Source of the DNA: Blumeriella jaapii | Taxonomy: Eukaryota > Ascomycota > Leotiomycetes > Helotiales > Drepanopezizaceae | DNA length: 64,000 bases | Direction of reading: 5' to 3' | NCBI GenBank assembly: GCA_009599575.1 | Contig: VWND01000008.1 | Span: 1,426,001 to 1,490,000, forward strand | In this document: in pieces, positions 57,001 to 64,000 of the stretch | Layout of the letters: each line of letters begins with the position of its first letter | Numbering within the stretch: position 1 is the first letter of the stretch | The notes under the pieces: model-generated | Database searches by the model: none | Told to the model about the DNA's origin: nothing | Seen by the model: only the letters and a program-made list of their open reading frames with translations | Made by a program: the position numbers and the translations under genes

Positions 57001-58924
57001 GAAATAGCGTCGTTTTTTTTCTTCGGTATAAAAATGCCGCATTTAGCGACGCTTAGTTTTTTATTTTAAAAAAAAGTTAGATTTAAAGTTTCGCAGCCGA
57101 TTAAAATTTTTTTTAGCGATTATATAATATCGTCGACCAGTTGTAAACAGCTGTAAAAAAGCTTATAAACTTGCGGGCTTTTGAGTTATTAGCTTTTAAA
57201 GCTTGCGTTTTAAAAATATAAGCGTTTAATACCTAGACTTTTTTTTTCGTAAAAATAATAGTTTCGAAAAAGCGAGCGAAATGCCGAAGTGAAATAATAT
57301 CGGTGATTTTGTTAAAAACGTATTTTTAAATATTTTTTTTTCGTTGATTTAATAAAAAACGCAAAACCCGGTTTATTATTTTTTTTTTGTTGTTTCGAGC
57401 TTTTTTTGTTTCGGCGAAGATTTTTAAAACGTTATCGTAGTTTAGCAGGAATTTGTCGTAATTAAAGTTTTTGCGAACGAATTTAGCTTTAACGAAATTT
57501 TCGTAATCGAATAGAAATTCGTTAACGTTTTCAGTTATTATATCGAATTATTTTATAAATATTTTTACGAAAGCTGCTTATTAATTTAAAATAGCGGCAT
57601 TATATATTTGCTTAAATTCGAAAAAATTGCGTATAATAATTTCGTTTTAAAATAAATTAAAAATAAGTTTGCCAGGTTTAGCAACGCTTTGCTTAGGAAA
57701 CGATATAATATCGATAAGTTTATTAATTAGAAAAATATATTGTATTTATTAAAAAATAATTAGGAAAAAGTACGGAAATTATAAAATATTTATATTTAAA
57801 AGTTACGGAAATTCGTATACTGTTTTTTTAATAAATTATAACTGTTCAGATAGGCATCTGTTTAAAACAACGAAAAAAGTAAACAATGCAAAAAGTAGCA
57901 AATAATAAAATGCATAAAAGGTAGTTTTCGTAAAATATGCGAGTAATATAAATATATTAAATATGCGGCTTAAATATATATAAAGCTTTTGTTCTGGTAA
58001 ACAAAAGTATAATTAAACAAAAAAAAGTATAATAAATGTTTTAAATAATATAAAAATTTTTTTTAAAAATAAATAGTATATATAAAATAAAATTAAATTG
58101 TATATAAGCAAAGCAAAACAAGAATAATAAAATAATATATAATAAAAAAAAATAATAAATAATAAAAACAATAAAACAATTAGTAAACAATTTTATATGC
58201 ATTTTTTTTTTTTCGGTTATAAATGAAATTACGATTTAAATTATGCTTTTAGCAGCGGGATTATCGTTCGGCTGTTTCCAAACCTTTTTAAAAGATTTTT
58301 TTTTTTTAGAAATATAATCGCTTTAATCGGAATCGTCGTCGGATTCGCTAAAATCGAAGTCGCTGTTTAAATCAAAATTCAGAGGATAGATTTGCTAATT
58401 TTTTTTATAAAATCGCTTTACCGGTTAGCGGCGAACGTTTTTTTTAGTTTTGTTTTATCGAGTTTCGTAAGCTTATAATAGCTTTTATTTAATTCGGCCT
58501 CGTATATTTCGTAAGATCCGAGCCATTTATAATTAAGCTTAATATCGGCCGATTTGTCGATAGCGCGTTAAACGTCGTAAATTAAAACCAGATTTTTCTT
58601 TTTAATTAGCGTTTTTTTTAAAATCTTGATTTTATTTCAGATTTTTTTAGCCGCTTTTTTAATATTTTTTTTTTTTAAAATTATTTTTTTTATATTTATA
58701 TCGCGGTAGTTTAATTATTTAGATTTTATTATTAATAGGTCTGCTTTCGTTTTTATTTTAGCCACGTTATAAAGTTTTTATACAAGCTATTTTGTTTCCA
58801 AAGGCAGTCGAGCGTTTTTATCGTATTAAATAAAAAATAGGATTATTTTAGTAAGGGCGTATATATATATGCGTATAATAAAAAGCATTTTCGAAAATTT
58901 CCGCGACCAACGCTTATAGCCTTT

Positions 58925-59936
58925 TGTGACAGCTGGCTTAAGGGTGATCATGGTGAATGATATGGGCCGAAAGATACGCGTGTACGTTGAATACTAAGGT
59001 GAAGAGCTCTAAGGTACGGGAGCTCTGAACTATTAAATACAGGTTGGTAGGGGTCCGTGCGCAAACCATCCTACCACTAGCAATTACCATTGGCAATTTA
59101 CCACCGGCCAGAATCGTAACACTACCCCCCCCTTTCGAAGAACTGGTCCCCAGATCTGAAGCCGTAAAACCCAATCCGTATTTCCTTCTATTTCAACCCA
59201 TCAGGCAGACGTAGGTTGCCAGCCATTTTATCGCATAGGCAGGCGTAGGTTGCCAGCCGTTTTGTCGCATAGGCAGGGGTAGGTTGCCAGCCGTTTTGTT
59301 GCGTAGGCAGACGTAAGTTGCCAGCTATTTTGTCGCAAAGGCAGGCGTAAGTTGCCAGCTATTATATGCAGTCAGGTGCAAGCTCTGATAGATCGACAGG
59401 CTTAGCGAAAAGGTCGAATTGTTGTATGCAGTCAGGTGCAAGCTTTGGTAGCAGTAAGGTGCGAGCTCGTAAATCGACAGGCTTGGTAAAAAGGTCGAAT
59501 TGTTGAAAGAAAAAGGGTTTCGAATTGCAGAGGCAGGTCGAAATGAGGGACGGGCTCCAGCTTTCTCTGGAAACAAGATCAATGGAAGGGAATATTGATC
59601 GAGGCACCGACGAACATATCGTCGGTACGGGTGGCGTAAGCCTAGATACAAAGCTTCCCAGCTAGATACAACGCTTCCCAGCGGAATGTGTGTGACCTTA
59701 GTATTATGTGACAGCTGGCTTAAGGGTGATCATGATGATATGGGCCGAAAGATACGCTTGTACGTTGAATACTAAGGTGAAGAGCTCTAAAGTAAACGGG
59801 AGCTCTGAACTATTAAATACAGGTTGGTAGGGGTCCGTGCGCAAACCTTAATCCCACCACTGGCAATCATACCACTGGCACCCATACCACTGGCAGCTAT
59901 ACCACTGGTAGCTATACCACTGGTAGGATCGTAACA
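58925..59936. mobile_element. Complete short LTR (TRIM-like) element with target duplication
   Basis: Boundaries are TGTGACAGCTGGCTTAAGGG ... GGATCGTAACA, flanked by CCTTT on both sides (58920-58924 and 59937-59941). The left LTR is 58925-59121 (197 bp). The right LTR is 59707-59936 (230 bp), longer because of tandem ATACCACTGGYAGCT-type units. The 585-bp interior has no reverse transcriptase or gag; it carries about four copies of a roughly 41-bp repeat (AGGCAGGCGTAGGTTGCCAG, 59205-59360) and a duplicated GTCGAATTGTTG segment. It is therefore non-autonomous. It is GC-balanced inside RIP-ruined DNA. Confidence 0.88.
59205..59360. repeat. 41-bp tandem repeat inside the short LTR element
   Basis: About four imperfect copies of AGGCAGGCGTAGGTTGCCAG followed by CYRTTTTGTCGCAT. 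Spacing is about 41 bp. Confidence 0.85.
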
Positions 59937-62900
59937 CCTTTTCGAATGGCTTTTAAAAGTTCGTCGAAAATATTTCTATAATCTCGTTCTACGAATCCGT
60001 TGCTTTTTAAATTATAAGCTAAAATCTGAATGCGTTAAATACCGTATTTTTTTGTAAAAGTTTCGATAACGCTTTTGTTTTCGGATTTATTATCGACGTT
60101 TAATTTATTAAACAAACCGTAGCGATATATAACGTTTTTTTAAAAAAAAATCGCTATAGCTTCGGAAATAGCGTTTCGAAAAAGTCGCTTTTCAGGCTAT
60201 TTAAACAGATCGTTAATAGCGAATATAAAATATATATAATTCCGATCGGTGGTTAATACGCGTGTAACGTCGAGATTAATTTTTTTTCAGATTTTAAAAA
60301 ATTATATCGAATATAATAAGTTTTTTTTTCGGCCAGACTTTCGTTTTTAGCAAAAAATGCAATTTTTAACGAAGGCTTTGCAATTTTCGAAATATTCTTT
60401 CTATCAGAAATCGTTTTTAATTCGGTGATAAATAACTTTAGCTTTTTTATAAAACACTTTTTCGTAGGCTTTTTATAAATTGAAATTTATCGGCTTTATT
60501 GTTTATTACTAAGCGTTTTTAATATATATTATTTTTTATTTTATATAGCTTTTTATCGGCTAAAATATAATCGAAAGTCTGGTTTTTAAATAATTTAAAT
60601 TAATAGTTTAATATATTGAATAATTTAAACAAAATGATTAAATAATATACGATTAAATAAAAATCGTCGGTTTCGTAATTATCGATTAAAAGTTTATTTT
60701 CGTTGCTAATCGGTTTATTCCGATCGTTTTCGGTTAAATTTATTCGCGGTGTTAGCCGGAATAATAACGCGAATGTTTTTTCGGCCCGAAAATTAATGTT
60801 TTTTATTCGCGGTGCCAGCCGAAATAGTAACGCGAATAGTTTTAGCTTTGTAAAACTCAGGGCGCAAATAGCGAAACAGCCGATTTCGTTAGCAATTTAT
60901 TTATTAATATTTTATTCGTTTTGTTTAGCGAGATTAAACGAATAAAAACGTTTTCGTTTGGAAAAGCCGTTTGCCGTCGTATTAGTTATTTTTTTAATAT
61001 ATTTAATTTCGAAATTTATAAATCGTATTTAAATTATTTAATTAATAACGAATATTTTTAATAAATCGCTGGCTTTTTTATTTAATTGGTCGACAAAAAC
61101 TTTTGCGTCTGTTTTTAAAATAAAATACACGCCGTATAATTCGCTTTTTATTTTTTTTATTATTTTAAAAGCGCCTCGATATTTTCGTTTGGTAATATCG
61201 TAGCGTGCTTTTGCGAAAAATTATAAACCGCTTTCGAATCGTAAAAAATGTCGTTTTTTGTTTTTATCGATTTATTGCAATACAGCTTTTTAACCGAAAA
61301 TATTAACGTTTATAATTAAAATGATTTGCGTTTGGGTTGTAATCGATTCGCATAAGCGATAAGGCCGATAAAAAGTCGTTTTTAAAAATTTTTATAACTT
61401 TGCTTTGTTTTTTTTTCCAAACGAAATCGACTTTTTTTTTTATCGTAGCGTAAATAGATACAGCTTTTTAAAAAAAATTCTTGATTTAATTACGATAATA
61501 AATTATAACGCTAATAAAAGCTTTAGCTTCGGTAATATTTTTACATTTTTTTTATTCGCAGATCTTTTTAATTTTCTTTCGTTAAAAATGGCGGCCAGCG
61601 CTATTAATTATATAATTAACGATATTTATTTCGAATATACAAAATTTTAATCGAAGGCTAATAATAGCCTTGGTTTTTTCGAAGCAAATTATAATTTTGT
61701 CGATATTTTAAATATATTTTATTATATAGCGTCGAATTTTAGAAAAGATTTTTTTATTATTATAATATAATTTGAAGCTTTTTATTTCAACGTCGTTAAC
61801 GTAAAAAAAAATAATATCAAAAATGCAAATTATAAAAACTTTATATACGATTTTTACGAATTAAGCGACTGAATTAATAGCTTTTATAAGTATTTTCGTT
61901 ATACGCAGCAAACCGATTAATATTTGAATTGCCGTTATATTTCGAAATCGTAAATTAAATATTAAATAATCGTAGCCGAAAAATAAATCGAAAAATAAAA
62001 CGATTGTTAATCCTGCGAATTCGTTTGAAAATTAATCGACGTTAAATAATACGTTAGCGTTTCGTATCGTTATTTTGTTTATTTCGACGATTGCGATAAT
62101 AAGTTTATAAATGCTTTTTTTTTTTCGCAACGATAAACTATTTGTTTTTATATAAATCGTGGCAGAATTCGAAGATTTTTTGCTTAATTCGTTTTTTTAA
62201 TATTTCGATTATTTTATCCTGAAAGGCTTTAAGAATTAAAAAGGTTTTTTTTTGCCAGGCTTCGTAAAATACGGTTTTAATATCGATATAAAGCGTAATA
62301 TTAAGGCTGAATTAACCTATTTCGATAAAATCGAAAACTATAGCTTTTTTTCGATTGCGTAAAATTTCGTATAAGATTTTTTTTTTTTAATAAAAGTTGG
62401 ATTCCGATTGCTAGGTTATCAAATCGTTTTTTTATAAATCGGCTGCCAAATAATAAATTGGAAAATCGGCCGGTAATAAGTCTTTCGAGTTCGCTAGTAA
62501 CTGGTTAAAATAGTTTTATTGTTTTATTTTTTTCAAATCAATCGTTTATTTTTCCGGAAATATTTCCATCGGATTCGCTAAGATTTACGAATCGTATTTT
62601 ATTAGTTTTGCGCTTGTAAAAAATATTAATATTAATATAAAAAAATAAAATATATAAATCGGGTTTATTTAATACGAAAACGAAATCTTCGGAACTTTTA
62701 TTTCCGAATTAATAATTAAAAATATTAATATTAATTAATTTTATTCGCGGTGCTATTTCGATTAGTAACGTAAATGCTTTTAGCCGAATATTTTCTAAGT
62801 TTTATTATAGCCCAGCGTCTGCTTTAAAATCAAAGCCGGTTATTCGTTTCCCGATAAAACGTCGATTAAAAAGACTTTATCGCCGGCGACGGTGATTTGA

Positions 62901-64000
62901 TTTTAAAAAAATCGGTTTTAGTTTTAGAAAAAGGTTTTTATCTGGCCGTTTTCGGTGTATTTAAAGCTAACGAAACTTTTTAAAATCCAGAGTATTTTAA
63001 AAATAATAAAATAAAAGCATTTTTTTATTATTAAAAAGTTTTTATAAATAATAATACTTTTAACGTCGATTTTAATATTTCGTATAATTTTATTAAATTT
63101 AATAATGTTTTTATTAATAATAATATAAATTATTCGTTTGTCGATAATAATCGAAATATTATTAGCTTCGGCTGTTTTCTGGTTTATGCAATTGATTTCG
63201 ATTTTATTATCGAACAGGGCGAGGGCGGTTGTATTTTTCTTAAGCATAATTTTTATTTTTAATGCTTTTATAGCCGTATAAAAGCAGTCGTCGTTTTAAC
63301 TTTTGGATTTTTATAATAAAAGCTAAAAAGCTAACTTTTTCCGAGAATTTTTTCTTATCGGCTAAATTAATTGCAATATTATAAATTTCCTTTTGATTTT
63401 TTTTTAATTTAAAATCGTTTTTTTTTCGAATGATTTTAACTTTTTCGTTTTTTTTTAATGTAAGGATTTGTTTATTAATGATTTTATCGAATTTCTTTTT
63501 TGTATTAAATAAATCGCTGAATTTTAATTTAATTTTCTGATTTATAATTTTTTTAATAGCTTCGTCGACGGTTTCGAAGCTAATATATTTGTCGATTTAT
63601 TTTTCGCTTCGCATTAATAATAAACGCTTAGAAGCTGGTATTTTCTAAATAATTTAAACCGAAGTATCGGTGTCGATATTTTTTATATCGTCGTTAATTT
63701 TTTTTATTATAAGCGTTTTTCTGATAATTTTATCGGTTTTTTTTCGAATTTTAAAATTTTTTTATTTTTCGATTCTAACGTTTTTTTTTATATCAGTCGG
63801 TTTAGCGAATAAAACAAAAGCATTTTGCTTTTTTATAATTCGCTGATTTAATTATGCAGTTATAATATTTGCAAATGCGATACTTGCATTAGTAATATAT
63901 ATATTTGTTTTTTATTTATATATTTGAATTTTATTTACGCTTAGAATAAAAGATTTCTTTTTAATTAATACGCTTTTTGGAATATTTTCTTTTTTATTAA

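Larger units (their letters stand above)
54087..64000 (-). mobile_element. RIP-degraded retroelement, coding minus, continuing past the window
   Basis: It begins with the same TGTAAAAGTAGG end and runs to the window edge, interrupted by the short LTR element at 58925-59936. It is extremely AT-rich with stops in all frames. On the minus strand a retroviral-type protease region is still legible (ALFDNKIEINCINQKTAEAN, then TENGQIKTFF, 62924-63247). Lys/Asn-rich gag-pol-like remnants occur elsewhere, including one near 62160-62260 (KKRIKQKIFEFCHDLYKN). Open frames on the plus strand (for example 56569-56946) are antisense artefacts. The class beyond LTR-type retroelement is unresolved. Confidence 0.6.

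Noticed and set aside
1..64000. tRNA and rRNA genes
   Set aside because: I looked for tRNA-like B-box words with matching stems and saw none convincing; a covariance-model scan would settle it.

Overview
The window is nuclear DNA from a filamentous ascomycete (Pezizomycotina). The evidence is short GT-AG introns (about 47-86 nt), fungal gene families (Ayg1-like hydrolase, F-box proteins, a PQ-rich-prodomain metacaspase, DUF3176, 14-TM MFS drug transporters) and an AT-rich block with the signature of repeat-induced point mutation (RIP). Which class of Pezizomycotina it belongs to cannot be read from the sequence.

Layout. 1-43.6 kb is a GC-balanced, gene-bearing compartment. In order it holds: a glycerol kinase gene with a one-base frameshift (1697-3562, +); a decayed DUF3176 membrane-protein gene (4593-5999, -); an unresolved coding-like stretch (7.0-8.07 kb, -); an MFS drug:H+ antiporter (8938-10866, -); a three-exon small secreted protein (12698-13305, +); an SV2/SVOP-like MFS transporter (14397-16288, +) convergent with a tail-anchored-looking hypothetical protein (16612-17382, -); a Pro-rich repeat protein (19136-19705, -); a DUF2470 membrane protein (20366-21043, -); a cytochrome P450 (21542-23752, -); an Ayg1-like alpha/beta hydrolase (25450-27033, +); a four-exon coiled-coil protein (28169-28795, -); a probable P450 N-terminal stub (30590-30886, +); a retroelement remnant (31.3-33.0 kb); an F-box/LRR protein (33623-35163, -); a BRD8/Bdc1-like bromodomain protein (35950-38715, -); a small Pro-tailed membrane protein (38958-39398, -); a second F-box protein (40144-41247, -); and a metacaspase (42291-43647, +). 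Several intergenic regions carry microsatellites: TCC, CACCAT-like, GGCTAT, ACAAC and poly-C.

44-64 kb is an AT-rich, essentially gene-free isochore built of nested retrotransposons. A 6.4-kb Ty3/Gypsy chromovirus (44897-51309) keeps its LTRs and a 5-bp target duplication, but its gag-pol is destroyed by C-to-T/G-to-A change. An older element of another family follows (51613-52560), then two overlapping copies of a third (from 52719 and 54087 to the window end). Into this ruined DNA are inserted two short, non-degraded LTR units: a solo LTR (52220-52447) and a complete 1-kb TRIM-like element (58925-59936). Each is flanked by a perfect 5-bp target duplication.

No operon-like or single-pathway logic ties all the genes together. 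The P450, the Ayg1-like hydrolase and the MFS transporters are the kinds of genes found in secondary-metabolite or melanin chemistry, but no polyketide synthase lies in the window, so a cluster is not supported. The most distinctive features are the short LTR units that appear to have escaped RIP, an inverted-terminus retroelement with a RIP-ruined relative 20 kb away, and multi-exon genes that only a splice-aware reading reveals.
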